DNA of 64,000 nt, from the NCBI GenBank assembly GCA_028583685.1, contig JAMXIF010001253.1, positions 73,777,461-73,841,460 of the forward strand, read 5' to 3'. A program made the translations under genes and the position numbers. The notes below the pieces were generated by a model. That model ran no database searches and was not told where the DNA came from. It was given only the letters and a program-made list of their open reading frames with translations. The stretch comes from Petaurus breviceps papuanus. Taxonomy: Eukaryota > Chordata > Mammalia > Diprotodontia > Petauridae. Numbering within the stretch: position 1 is the stretch's first letter; every line of letters begins with the position of its first letter. Shown here one piece after another: positions 45,273 to 56,600 of this stretch.

Positions 45273-45535
45273 GGGCAGCTAGGTGGTGCAGGGCTGAGAG
45301 GGCTGGGCCTGGAGTCAGGGAGACACAGTTCAAATCCTATCTCAGACACTATCCATGTGACCCAGGGCAAGTCACTCAACTTCCGTCTCAGTTTTTTCAA
45401 CTGTGAAATGGGGATAATAATGGCACAGATCTCCTAGGATTGTTGTGAGGATCAAATGAGATAACAGTATTTGTAAACACTTAGCACAATAGCTGTCAGA
45501 TAGCAGGTGCTTAATAAATGCCCTTTTCCATCTTT
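45273..45535 (+). mobile_element. MIR-type CORE-SINE, full length
   Basis: 'gggcagctaggtggtgcagg', 'gggcaagtcactcaacttcc', 'atggggataataatggcaca', 'gtgaggatcaaatgagataa', 'ggtgcttaataaatgccctt'. A 79-codon frame over it is not a gene. Confidence 0.88.
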
Positions 45536-45708
45536 TCTAGACCTTTTCCTTGACTTCTCCTGATATTATAAGGTTGTCAGTAGAACACTTGGCTGTCTAC
45601 CTTCTATCCCTCACCTCTACCACATGACCAACCCCATACACTTCAGCCATGTGATCATGGGCAAATCATTGAACCTAACAGTGTCCCCAGACAACTCTCT
45701 AAGGTAAG

Positions 45709-45955
45709 GGTTCTTATCCTGTGGTCATGGGGGAAAATGTATATCTTTAATTTTATCTAACTCTTAGCTAAAATTGAACATTTTAAAAATGAGAAAGGGC
45801 CCATTGGCTTCATCAGATTGCTAAAGGGGACCATGACCAAACAAAAGAAAATAAACCTGTCCCCGGGCCACGCCCCCCCCCCCAAAAGGATGGGAGGAAG
45901 GAAGGAGGGAAGGAGAAAACAACACGAAGTTTAAGAACTCCTACTCTAAGACTTT
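45709..45955 (+). mobile_element. hAT-like non-autonomous element, relative of 23405-23599
   Basis: 'gggttcttatcctgtggtca' at the left, 'ggcttcatcagattgctaaa' followed by 'ggggaccatgacc' inside, and 'tttaagaactcctactctaa' at the right. A C-run and a purine-rich insertion (45876-45920) separate the right end. Confidence 0.5.
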
Positions 45956-45959
45956 AAGT

Positions 45960-46699
45960 TGACATCAGAGGTGCTAAATTGATGGAGTTCCATATACCAA
46001 TAAAATCATAGTTCTAGACTCCCCACCCCATCCTATCTTCTCCCCTCAAAAACACCTCCCTACTTAACTTTATCACCAATAGTGAAGTTTTTGTTTCCTG
46101 GTCCAGAATTGCTGGCTCACAAAAAGGCCATTAGGAAATGGCTCTTTAATGGACTAAGGCTAGATATCTCACAGCCAAGTGAAGGGTTACTATTTTAACA
46201 GAGGCCACTCTGGAAAGAGGATCTCTCTGGAGTATTTTTTGCCATGGTTACCTGAATGAAACTGCAAGTTGTGGTTATAAAATAAAAAATAGATTTTCAT
46301 AAGCCTTGGTTGAAAAGATTCTCTCTCTATAGGTCACTATAAATTGAATTTTCAGCGAAGTTTAAAAAAAATTTTGAATGTTAAAATGTTGAATGAACAA
46401 GGCATGAGCAAGGTGTGGCAAATAATAGTTTTCATGGATTCTTCTGTCTTTCACACAACTTTTCAGAGATTTATATTCTCCCTCAATTTGAATTCAACTC
46501 AATTTATTTGTAACAAGTTGATGTCCTTGTTTCGGACTTTAAAATGGTTTAGCCTTCAGCCTTCCCAGAATTTTCCACAATTTATTTTAGGCAAGTTTAT
46601 TTTATTTTTTTTATTTCTTTATTTCTTTCCTAATTTCTAGATATAGTTTTTCCTTCCATAATTAAGCCCCAATTTTGATAGATTCTAACATTATACCTA
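45960..46699. other. unannotated mostly single-copy DNA
   Basis: No family recognised. A 98-codon frame at 46344-46640 is F/L/N-rich with no motif. Confidence 0.4.
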
Positions 46700-46709
46700 C
46701 TATGCAATA

Positions 46710-46875
46710 ACTTTTTTTTTCTTTTTTTTGGAGGGGGGAAGGCAGGGCAATTGGGATTAAGTGACTTGCCCAAGGTCACATGGCTAGTAAGTGTTATGTG
46801 TTTGAGGCTGCATTTGAACTCAGGTCCTCCTGACTCCAGGGCTGGTGCTCTGTTCGCTGCACCACCTAGCCGCCC
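46710..46875 (-). mobile_element. short A-tailed SINE with TSD
   Basis: A poly(T) run, 'aagtgacttgcccaaggtca', 'gaactcaggtcctcctgact' and 'ccacctagccgcc'. CTATGCAATA flanks it at 46700-46709 and 46876-46885; the following bases differ by a small TA insertion. Confidence 0.9.
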
Positions 46876-46899
46876 CTATGCAATATAACTTTTAATCTT

Positions 46900-47215
46900 T
46901 CACAGATTTCTTATCTCAAACTCTTAGAATCCTTAGCTTCTTTCAAAACTCAACTCACTGGCACCTCTTATAGGAAGCCTTTTCTTATTATCTGATTTAG
47001 TTAATTAAATTAATTAGTAATTTAATTAATGCTGTGTTCTTCATCATCTTCTAGCCTACTTATTTATCTCTGTAAATGGTCTATCATCCCAATAGAATGT
47101 AAACTCCTTGAGAACAAGAAACATTTTTCAGTTTATCTTTGGATTCCCCAGTGCCTACCATAGTTCCATACACATAGTAGGCACTTAATAACTTCTTGCT
47201 AAATTGAATTGGCAT
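46900..47215 (+). mobile_element. LINE-2 3' end
   Basis: 'ctcttataggaagccttttc', 'tgtaaactccttgagaacaa' and 'acatagtaggcacttaataa' are in order. A 'taattaaattaattag' tract at 47000-47027 may be a local expansion. Confidence 0.8.
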
Positions 47216-47256
47216 GGCTTCACAGGGGGAAAAAACACCTCATATTTAGCATTTTT

Positions 47257-47509
47257 TATGGTTTGGGGTCTTTTGACTTAATATTTATGGTACTCCTAGG
47301 GACCTAGGAATTCAATTCAAACTAGGCAAAGCAACATAATGTTTTGACTCAGAATTAACCTCTAGCATGAATCATTGGCTTCTGATTCACATGAGGGTGA
47401 AACACTGTGAGGGTTCTTAGATTATTATGTCTCCTCTGGGAGAGATGTGGTTAATTAATAAAGGACATGTGATTAAAACTTGGTTTTATACTTTTAAGTT
47501 TACAGTTTT
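47257..47509 (+). repeat. inverted pair of unknown sequence, arm A
   Basis: About 253 bases whose reverse complement matches 48980-49222. Shared stretches include 'gtttggggtcttttgac', 'atcattggcttctgattcac' and 'ttcttagattatt'. Identity looks above 80% with one ~18-bp gap. Not recognised as any family present elsewhere in the window. Confidence 0.85.
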
Positions 47510-47710
47510 CATAGTTTCCATAGGCTCCTAATATTTTAGAGATGTTTATTTACTTTTGCTGTAAAATTGGGTTTCCATTACATTTTCCCTCTATTAATAA
47601 GTGGATGTCAATCATGTACAAATAAAGTTTTAGATGTTTCACTTTTATGTCAATAGGAGGAATGTGTCCACTCATGGGACCCTTGATTTACTTATTGCTT
47701 GGAATTAGGT

Positions 47711-47735
47711 GACTGACTGACTGACTGACTGACTG
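47711..47735 (+). repeat. (GACT)n microsatellite
   Basis: Six tetranucleotide units. Confidence 0.95.
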
Positions 47736-47759
47736 GATAGCAGGATGCATGGACTTTAA

Positions 47760-48030
47760 AAAATCATGGAGGGCTTATTATGCACCAAGCATTGTCTTAA
47801 GTTCTGAGGATACAAACAGAAAAGGTAAGAATGGTCCCTGATCTTAAGGAATTCAGCATCTAATTTGAAGCAGTAACACATAAAAGAAAGTTGAACTGCA
47901 GGTTGATGGAATAGGCCAGAAATTTTAAGGGTACGACTTTTTGGTGGCTGGCAAGGTCCAAGGGTCTTTAGATTGGTCACATCACTAAATCAGAGTAAAG
48001 TGTAGGGTAGAGGTGAGGGATGTGGAGGGT
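47760..48030 (-). mobile_element. LINE-2 fragment
   Basis: 'ggcttattatgcaccaagca', 'ctgaggatacaaacagaaaa', 'tccctgatcttaaggaattc'. Lies between the two inverted arms. Confidence 0.6.
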
Positions 48031-48744
48031 ATAGAACCAGGGCTTGGTAAATCCTACTGATCCTCCATTTCCCATTTGGAATGACTAGATTTGGTAATTT
48101 CTATATCATCCCATCTGGGTGAATAGTTGAGTAGCCTAGAAGGGTTCTAGACCCTGGAGGCCTGGGAATGAGCAAAGGGAAAGGAAACCCCTATCACTGA
48201 ATGAACAGTTTCAGGTGGATTATAATACATTATTAGTTGGGGTTCTTCATGGCATGGTGAAATGATTTAATAACTAGAGTGTAATTCCTCAATGTCTACT
48301 TTCATACTTTCCCTAGTGTGACTCAGTGAATTGCAAAAATGTGAGATTTCTGTGGTCAAAAAGATATATAGTCATGTGAATGTTTCTTGTGCGTGTGTGC
48401 ATGTGGGATCTCAAATTTTTAAGGTGTGCGTGAGGAGGGTGAAAGAGAAACTAAATTGAACAAACAACAAAAGTGGAAACAGCAAAGAAACAAGAGTTTA
48501 GCATTTGCTCACCTACTTTAACCCTTGCTTACTTAAATAAATACAAGTTAGAGGACTGTGTGTGAACAAAAGGCTTTAATTGCCCCCAGACCTTTAGGGA
48601 AATTTGATAGGAACTCAGCAGCTAGTTTATTGATGGACAAATGGTTTAGAGATCATGGGGACAGAATGTGATGACTTGGCATTTCCCAATTAGACTTGTA
48701 CCTTCTTAGCCCTCTTTTTCATAATGATGCTACCACTGTAAAAT
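48031..48744. other. unannotated DNA between inverted arms
   Basis: No repeat or frame recognised. Confidence 0.4.
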
Positions 48745-48935
48745 GTAGTATAGACAGTTGACTTTGGAATCAATTACAGTCACAGCTCAAGTGCTGGCAC
48801 TTACTGAATATATGACCATAGGGTTATGGTCATAAAATGTCTCAGTGTTTCATGGGATTCTTTAAGACTATACTTAGTAGGAGTCACCAGTCTGCATTGG
48901 TACAGAGAGCTTTCTACTCACAATGAAATCACAGT
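48745..48935 (+). mobile_element. MIR-like SINE variant
   Basis: 'cagttgactttggaatcaat', 'tgctggcacttactgaatat', then 'ccagtctgcattggtacaga' and 'acaatgaaatcacag'. The 3' part matches the variant at 49840-50035. Confidence 0.55.
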
Positions 48936-48979
48936 TTTTAAACTTACAATATGATTTATTTATGATTCCTGGCCTGTAG

Positions 48980-49222
48980 AAACTGCAGACTTAAAAGTAT
49001 GAAACCAAGTTTTATCACATGTTCTCTATTAATTAGCGATATATTGGTCTCTCCTGGAGGAGAAACAATAATCTAAGAATCCTCATGGTGAATCAGAAGC
49101 CAATGATTCAGATTTGAGGTTAATTATGAGTCAAAATATTATATTTCTTTGCCTGATTTGAGTTGACTTCCTAGATCCCTATGAGTACCATAGATATTAT
49201 GTCAAAAGACCCCAAACTATAA
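48980..49222 (-). repeat. inverted pair of unknown sequence, arm B
   Basis: The complement of 47257-47509, with a spacer of about 1.47 kb. Divergence suggests an old event, or two independent insertions of one unknown repeat. Confidence 0.85.
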
Positions 49223-49834
49223 GAGAAATTTATTCTCCCCCCCAGGCAAACAGCTCTTATGATAAAATTTGGTGCATTTTATAAATAGAACCTTGATTCG
49301 TATATCCTAGAAAAACACACACATAGAGTCAGACATAAAGCAGGACAGAGCCATGGAAGTCATTCAATCCAACCCCCTTATTTTACAAAAGTAAATGTAT
49401 AAAATTTTACAAATGTAGAAAACCAAGACCCAATAAATTGAAATGCTTTGCCTAAGATCATATTTTAGCACCTGTCTTCTGACTTCAAAACCAGTGCTCC
49501 CCTTCTGTATCACACATTTCATTAAAGCCATTTGGGATAGAATGAAAACCAACGTTCAGGTGCCCTCTTGGTTATAGAGAAGGAAAGCATGGTTCATCTC
49601 CCCCAGGTTGGTATCTATGTGGCATTGCATTGATAAAGCTTTACTTTGGAAAGTCACTTTCACACCAAAAATTGTTCAGATTTTCCCCATGAGATGAATA
49701 GAGAATAGAATCAGGCATAATAGTTCATAATTTTTAAAATACACAGTATTGTGAAGGCAGAGATGTTTGCCTTTTTTATTACACAAGGCAGAATTCCTTT
49801 TTAAAATGTAGGTTTCCAAGTAGAGTTAGCCTGG
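49223..49834. other. mostly unannotated, with a MIR remnant
   Basis: A complemented MIR-like piece is at 49345-49505 ('gaagtcattcaatccaaccc', 'tgacttcaaaaccagtgctc'). The rest was not recognised. Confidence 0.5.
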
Positions 49835-50035
49835 CAAAGTGGTTAGATGATAGACCTTGGAGCCAGGTAGACTTGGGTTCAAGTCCTGTCTCTGACACAT
49901 TCTAGGTGTGTGACCACAGACAAGTTTTTTTAATTACTCAGTTTCCAAGGCAACTCTCTTAACTATTTGCCAATATGCATCTGTGGAGGGAATTTAAATA
50001 CCACGTGTTCTCTATACCATAAGAAATCACAGATC
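49835..50035 (+). mobile_element. MIR-like SINE variant
   Basis: 'gaccttggagccaggtagac', 'gtcctgtctctgacacattc', then 'aaggcaactctcttaactat' and 'ccataagaaatcacag'. Confidence 0.65.
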
Positions 50036-50889
50036 TAATCTGACTCTCTTCTTTCCATGACACGTGGTTGGCATGGTAGATGGAAGTTCTTTTTCCCCAT
50101 ATTGCCAACTTCCAAATCACACTCCTATTGTGCTATATGGACTTTGGGAATATGCTATAAAATTATGTTCCACATGTCGTTAGCCATACGGTGAGGTATA
50201 GAACTGAAGCAGTTACCCAGATAAATAGGGTCTAAAATATCTAGGTAATTGAGGCCATATTCTTCCTGCTGAATAGAGATAATCATCCTAGTTCTCTTTT
50301 TCATTTTGTAGTTGTAGACACAGCCTTTGTATCTGAATAAGGCATTCCTGTCTTGTCAATGTGACAAGTGGGTGTGTACTCATGTGCAAGTTTGATTTAG
50401 CCAAATGGGAATTTGGGCGCATGTTGGGTATGCAAATCACCTCCAATTTTTTAACCATAAAAGGAATGAACATAGATGCCAAGGCAGAGTTCTCATCACA
50501 CACTATGGGATAAGGACAATGCTTCCTTCTGGATAGCTTTGTCTCCTCCCACCCCTCTTAGAGTATCTTCACCTGTGGCTTGTCAGAGCAAGTCCATAAA
50601 CATTTTCTTGTATGAACTTATAATTATAAAAAGTATACTAATCCTTCAGCAAGTAATTATGCTAAGTATTATTCATCCTTTGCAAGGGATCCCTTAAAGA
50701 TCTAAAGGGTGACAGTCTCATCAAGGTTTCATTTCAGACTTTAATACATTTCCTTTTTTGGAAGCTTCCTCTCACTTTTCACTCCACAGGAGAGAGTATA
50801 GGAAGAAATTCAAAGGAAAGCAATTTGAATGTAGATCTTCATTAAATAATTACCAAATTAGAAAATTGCCCAGCCACATCTCAAAGGCA
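50036..50889. other. unannotated single-copy-looking DNA
   Basis: No repeat family recognised across about 850 bases. Chance frames only. Confidence 0.4.
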
Positions 50890-51115
50890 CATAATAGGGT
50901 TCGATAGACATGTGTTTGCATGTTAGTGTGGGGATATATAGTAGCTAGCTGGCATATATACACTTGCATAATTTTCTCATGCAACATAATTGAGCGAAAA
51001 TTGCGTATTTATTCAATTAGACTCCAGCCGGATTTTCAGCCTTCTACAGCTCTCTGCAAGAGCCAAGATAGCCCTGATAAGCACAGCTTCCTTTGTAATC
51101 TCAATTATCTTCATT
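50890..51115. other. candidate conserved non-coding element
   Basis: Repeat-free. It has closely packed AT-core motifs (ATAATTG, CAATTAG, CTCAATTATC) set in mixed-composition DNA, including CpGs at 50903, 51005 and 51029 and palindromic pieces such as 'tagctagcta'. That texture is typical of conserved enhancers near developmental genes. A 144-codon frame (50920-51354) crosses it and the following G-run without any motif. Conservation has not been tested. Confidence 0.35.
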
Positions 51116-51797
51116 TTGGGGGGGGGAGGGGGCCTCTCATTCACTGTATTCTCTATCCTCTCTGGTTCCTCATCCTCCCCATTTCCTCTCCCCTGTCCCT
51201 TTGCCTACTTTCACTCACTTGGAACCAGTGCCATTTTCCCCTTTTCTTGATCTTTGATCCTTCTCACCCTTTTTTAACATGCCCAGCTAAGTCCCAGATA
51301 CTGGGCAATGCTCCAGATGTGGGTGGGTGCCCCAGAAATGTTGAGAAGACATAGAAGCTACGTAACCACTCTGAAGAACATAAAGGAAATTCTCTATTTG
51401 CAGTCATGGATGGGACTTAGACCTCCACCAATATATGAGTTTTCTCAGTACTGAGCTACAGTGATATGAATAAGAGAATGCAAATTTGGCAAAGCAGTAC
51501 ACTGATACTCTAAATGGTTTGGTTTTGTTTTTAATTTTCTAAGGCATTCAAATTAGACATTCTTTTCCCTTCAATTCTAGTCCATTGATTTGTGAAAGAT
51601 TTTAACCATTATTCCCCTCTCTCAGCTAAGTGTCTTCCTAGGTGGTAGCCAAGCTGAAGTGCACTAACTATATGAATCTGTACCTCTACCAAAGTTCAAA
51701 ACATTCTTTAGCAGAACCCTATCTCTGTCTGGATACAGCTTAATTACAGAGAGGAACTAAATGGAAATCTCTCTTCATAAATCCAACTTATCAAGGG
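51116..51797. other. unannotated DNA
   Basis: A G-run is at 51118-51132. No exon or repeat recognised. Confidence 0.4.
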
Positions 51798-51985
51798 ATA
51801 ATGATTTAGAGCTGGAAGGGACTGTAGAGACTCTAATCCAAACCCTTCATTTTACAGATGAGGAAACTGAGACAAAGGTTCACTGACTTGCCCAGGATGA
51901 CACAGATAATAAGTGTCAGAGTTTGGATTTGAACTCATGTCTTTCTGAAGTCAACTACAGCCTTCTAACCACTTTGCCATTCTGC
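51798..51985 (-). mobile_element. MIR-type CORE-SINE
   Basis: 'ttacagatgaggaaactgag', 'cttgcccaggatgacacaga', 'gatttgaactcatgtctttc'. Confidence 0.82.
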
Positions 51986-52353
51986 TTCTTCTCCCTCAGT
52001 CTCCATGTTTTCTGAGCCTGGCTCTCACTCAGCAATCACATCAGCACTATGGAATCCAGCAGTTAGTAAAAGCCCAGAGAAATACAGGAAGTTAATGTTG
52101 CAACCCTTAACCCTCTGCAGAACTCAGCATGCAGTAGGGAAGGTAACCGAAGTTCCTAGATAGCACTACCTTAGACTTAGGGGAGACAGGGACAAGGTAG
52201 AGCATTGTCACATTCTTTTCTATTTTTCTACTCTCTACTCCCAGTACTGGTAGAGCTGAGCATCCCTTGCACGTGCCCTGCTTCTCAACCACAGGTAGAT
52301 AGATATGCAGGCTTCTGCTCTTAGCTAAACCAGAATCACTCCGACTTCTAGGT

Positions 52354-52533
52354 CAGAGGTGGGGAACCTGTGGCCTCGAGGCCACATGTGGCCCCTATGT
52401 TCTCAAGTGTGGCCCTTTTACTGAATCCAGGCCTCAAGGCACAGTTTCTATTAAGTTTGGATTCCATCAAAGGACCGCACTTGAGGACCTAGAGGGCCAC
52501 AGATGCCCTCAAAGCTACAGGTTCCTACCCCTT
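52354..52533 (+). mobile_element. hAT-like miniature element with 8-bp TSD
   Basis: Nearly palindromic 180-base element: 'ggtggggaacctgtggcctc' at the left and 'gctacaggttcctacccct' at the right. Octamers TTCTAGGT (52346-52353) and TTCTGGGT (52534-52541) match at seven of eight positions. No coding capacity. Relative of 28585-28680. Confidence 0.82.
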
Positions 52534-52619
52534 TTCTGGGTACCTCTTTGGCATGTATACATACCTGTGGAACAATAAACAATAGCACCCCCTGTTTCCC
52601 TTTTCATCCTTTTTTGTGT

Positions 52620-52750
52620 CTTCTGTCAATGCTAATTATGAGTCAGGCACAGGGTTAAGCACTGGGGATACAAAAAAGGGAAAAACAGTAGTACCAACAA
52701 GTAGGAGAGACCTTACATTTGTTGGGAGGAAGGAGTATTAAGAAAAAAAA
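52620..52750 (-). mobile_element. LINE-2 3' end fragment
   Basis: 'attatgagtcaggcacaggg' followed by 'ttaagcactggggatacaaa'. Confidence 0.65.
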
Positions 52751-54145
52751 CACAGCTATTTCTTAGGTTTAATTATTTAGTTGGTCAAAGGTGGGACTTA
52801 TCCTACCTTTTGATGCATGATCCTTCTAAGAGGAAATGGACAGATGCTGAGGAGGCAGCAGATGAACCCCGCCTGGTTCACTGACCTGCCCCTGCAGTTG
52901 GGCAGTGCTCCCACACTCTCTGCTTCCTACTGAAAGATGATGTCTTCCAGCCCACATCCCCTGCCCCTTCAGTGCCTCTCTCTTTTGAATCTTCTGGTGT
53001 TTCCCTTTTTACCCACTTCTAGGCTGTTTCTCTTTGTTGTCACACGTGACAACAGTCTCAGTGGGCCTCTTCAATTGTCAGGATGCTAAGGTTTTGTAAC
53101 TAGGGCCCAGCTGAGCCACCTTACAGTAAGCACAACCCACCCATCTTGGCCAGTTCCTCTGGGTACCTGATAAGGAGACATTGTACTTTGAAGTAGATAT
53201 GTATCAGCTTAGGTTAACAAGAGGCCAAGTATCCAGACTTATTTTCCTCCTCTGTGTACTTCTGAACTGTTAGGAGAGGCAGACTAAAGTACTCTTTCCT
53301 TGTATCTTACAAAACAAGTGCCTAACATATAATTGAGTGGGTTTTTTCTGACATAACTAAAAATAGTCCAAGCAGGGGGGCTGGAGGAAGAGAGCATCCA
53401 GCCAGGTCTCCAGCACTGTATCTCAAGCCACAGCCTCCAATGATCTTTCTTTTCTTCCATATAAAACAATCTTTCCCGGGGGGAAACCCTCAACTTATCT
53501 GAAATTTAATAATTTTTCTAAAGGCAAGAGATGAATAACACCCAAGTATACATACATGTAAAATATGCTAATGATTTGAAATAAGCTGAAGGTGAATCAA
53601 ATATTGCTTTGCATTGGTTCCCAATGGGGAGAAAATGAGTCTTAGGAAATCAAAACCTTATTTATGGTGTGAAAACGTACTACACAACTTGTTGTTGGAC
53701 AAGGGTGCTTTAATCCAGGTTCTTTAATGCATGACTCAATATAAGGCAGTTGAAGTTGGAGGTATTAGGGACTTAAAGAAAAAATTTTGGTAACCATGGG
53801 GATAGCAATAGGTCTTACGTAAATAGCTTGTGGGAAGGTGTAAACGTGGAAATTCTTCTCCTGAAGGATGATTTAAATGTTTCTCTGACACATGAGTCAT
53901 GGGGTGGTGTGTTCTGTCAACATTCTTAGTGGTTCTAAACCAGAAAAGCCTGTACAGGTCTGTTTGTGCTACTGAGAAGTAGGATGTGGACAATGGCATT
54001 TTTTCTCAAGTCATTTGGAAGCAGTTTTCTGCATCCAGAAATATTCAATAGGTTTTTTTTCTCAACCACAGGTGTCTTTCAGAAAGATTATTGGCTATGA
54101 ACTTTAGTCCTCTATTCAGAAACTTGGTGAGCTCCTTAGTCTAGC
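52751..54145. other. unannotated single-copy-looking DNA
   Basis: About 1.4 kb without a recognised repeat. An 87-codon minus frame at 53736-53999 has no domain. Possible host non-coding sequence. Confidence 0.35.
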
Positions 54146-54149
54146 AAAT

Positions 54150-54408
54150 GATGTATATAGTGAATGGAGAGAGAGAGCTGAAGTCAAGAAAATTTGAGAT
54201 CAAATCTGGCCTCAGACATTTACTGAGTGACCCTGGAGAAGACCCCTGTCTGCCTCAGTTTCTTCATCTGTAAAATGAGAATAACTATAATAATAATAAT
54301 ACCAAATTCTCCTGGATTGTTATGAGGATAAAATGAGATGGTATCTGTAAAGTGCTTTGTAAACCTTAAAGCACTATATAAGTACTATCATTATTAATAC
54401 TAATCTCC
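54150..54408 (+). mobile_element. MIR-type CORE-SINE
   Basis: 'atctggcctcagacatttac', 'tgcctcagtttcttcatctg', 'tatgaggataaaatgagatg', 'agcactatataagtactatc'. Nearly full length. Confidence 0.85.
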
Positions 54409-54830
54409 AACTGGCATGCAAATCTACCCATAATCTCACTCCACTCTATCTTTCTATCATTACCTTGTTCTGGTGGCCTTTATGTATTTTGTGTTCTAGC
54501 TAATGTGGATAACTTATCTGCTCTGATTGAGTTTCCCATTTCCAGTCTTTGGTCATGTGATCATCACCGATGCCTAGAATGAATATTCCCACATATGTTA
54601 AAGTCTTTCCATCCCTTCAAGTCTAAGCTCAGGATCTAGCTCCTCCATGAAGTTATTTCTTTCTCCTCAAAAGTGTCTTTCTCCTTAGGGGTCCTTTTCC
54701 TGATTTTATGTTCTCCCTTATAGTTGTAGTGATTTGTGCACCTTGTCCCCCTATTAAATAAAATTGTAAGGTATTTGAGAGTAAGATCTCTGTGTATCCT
54801 TCCTGGTATTCCCAATGTCTAGGACAATAA
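54409..54830 (+). mobile_element. LINE-2 3' region
   Basis: 'gatgcctagaatgaatattc', 'cccttcaagtctaagctcag', 'ctcctccatgaagttatttc' and 'ccctattaaataaaattgta' follow the order of the LINE-2 end of ORF2 and 3' UTR. The minus-strand 125-codon frame starting here is not a gene. Confidence 0.65.
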
Positions 54831-55504
54831 CTTCTGTTTTTCCCTTTCTCTTCACTCCCCTTCTGCCATCTTTTTAAAAAGAATCTTTTCCCCCTGAAAT
54901 CATTTGCATAATGATCTCCATTCTTCATTTCACTTTGCATGCAAAGGCTTAGTGTTAGGAAATAGGGGTCTGGGACAAGATGCCTTAGAAGGTCAGTGCT
55001 AACACAGTGTACAACCATAGCTGTCACCAAGACAGATAATTCATCATTTTACATTCACGTCTCCTTCCAAAGGGGAAGGGGGAAGGAAAGAAGGGAAACA
55101 AAACAACAAAAAACCGGGAGAGTTTCCCATTCACATTTGGATGCATTTTGATAGCTTTCTCCCCATGGATATCTCTGCATTCATGCATCTTGATCAGGCT
55201 TACTACCCTCAAATCCGTTAAAGATCTCACTCTAGAAAAATCATGTTTCTTAAGTACACTATGATCATGTCGTCTCCTTCTTCATGGTCCTCCTTATAAT
55301 CTCTGCCATAAAACACCAACTCTGCATAACTGGGTACTCATTCTTGATTGTGAAGTGCTACATCTGACTGCCCTTCTCTATACTGAGTGTGTGACTTCAT
55401 CTTTCTTTGTCCCTTTTACTTATCTATTCCAGTCAAATGAAATGTCTTCTTGGTGCCTTTTTCTTGACTTGGCTTCCATACACCCACAATTCAACTCTGA
55501 GATT
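54831..55504. other. unannotated DNA
   Basis: No repeat or exon recognised; chance frames of 60-70 codons. Confidence 0.4.
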
Positions 55505-55660
55505 TATCTAAAAATAATAGCTAAAATTGACATAGCACTTTAAGGTTTGAAAAGTATTTTAAATAGTATCTGATTTGCTCCTTATAATTACTCTGTGAGG
55601 TAGGTACTGCTATTTCCCCCATTTTATAAATGAGGAAACAGTGACTGTGAGAGGGTTGAG

Positions 55661-56290
55661 TAATAACATCAACAAGCCCTCACGGTAATCCATTGGGATA
55701 TAAAGAAAGGTAAACGCTATCTGTACCCTAAAGGATCTTCCATTCTAATGGGAGAGAAAATTTTCAAACAACTCTGTCTGAACAAGATAGATGGAAGGTA
55801 AGTTGGAAGTAATATCAAAGGGAAAACACTAGTATTACAGGAAGGAGAGAAGGAAACTGAGGTTCTCGAACAATGTGGGATTTAAGCTAAGTCTTGAAGG
55901 AAGACAGGGAATCCACCAGGTAGAGATGAGTAAAGAGAGCATTCTGGGCATGGGGGAAGGCTGGTGAAAAGGCATTGTTTCAATCATAGTGTATATGGAG
56001 AGGAGTAAAGGGTAAGGATTTTGAAAGGTAGGAAGGGGTCAAGAAGTGAGGTCAAACAGAGGGTTTTATATTGAATCTTGGAAGTAATAGGGAGGTGCTG
56101 GAGATTATTAAGTAGGGAAGTAACATGATTAGACTTGTAACTTAGGAAAACAATTTTGGCAGTTGAGTTGAGGATGGAGTTGAGTGGGGAAAGACTTGAG
56201 GCAGGCAAAAAAGCTAGGCTATTGAAAAAATCCAGCATGAGATTGTGAAGATAAGGGTCTGCACCAGGATTGTGACTTGTCAAAGAAGTG
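55661..56290 (-). mobile_element. LINE-2 fragment
   Basis: 'gcattctgggcatgggggaa', 'aggtaggaaggggtcaagaa', 'gaatcttggaagtaataggg' and 'aagggtctgcaccaggattg' are complements of LINE-2 ORF2 in the right order. The 131-codon minus frame (55984-56379) retains stretches that look like decayed ORF2. Confidence 0.78.
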
Positions 56291-56294
56291 TGAG

Positions 56295-56460
56295 ACATAT
56301 ACATATGTGTGTATATAAAACTTATATATAATTTAATGTTACATAATATATAATAAAATATAAACATTATATAACACACAATATGTGATAAAATGATATA
56401 TTATATAATAAATAACATATATGAAATACAAATATATAATACAAACATTTATATATGAGA
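56295..56460 (+). repeat. TA-rich low complexity
   Basis: ATAT and ATAA-type irregular repeats. Confidence 0.85.
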
Positions 56461-56600
56461 TAATAAAGGCAGAAATTATATGACTTGGCAAAGGTAGCAA
56501 ACTAACAAATAACTGAGGTGAGATGTGAATTCAAACGTCCCTGACTGAATCTATTGCTCTCTCTACAAAGCTAAGCTATCTCCACCCACCTAGGCAAGAT

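Larger units (their letters stand above)
55505..56600 (-). mobile_element. MIR split by LINE-2 and TA-rich DNA
   Basis: The complemented MIR 3' part is at 55505-55660 ('agcactttaaggtttgaaaa', 'tataaatgaggaaacagtga'). Its head part resumes at 56470-56590 ('atgacttggcaaaggtagca'). Between them lies antisense LINE-2 (55661-56290) and TA-rich low complexity (56295-56460). Confidence 0.68.

Noticed and set aside
53736-53999. 87-codon minus frame in repeat-free DNA
   Set aside because: No motif, no clear splice sites and no start context. It could be chance; not enough to call a gene.
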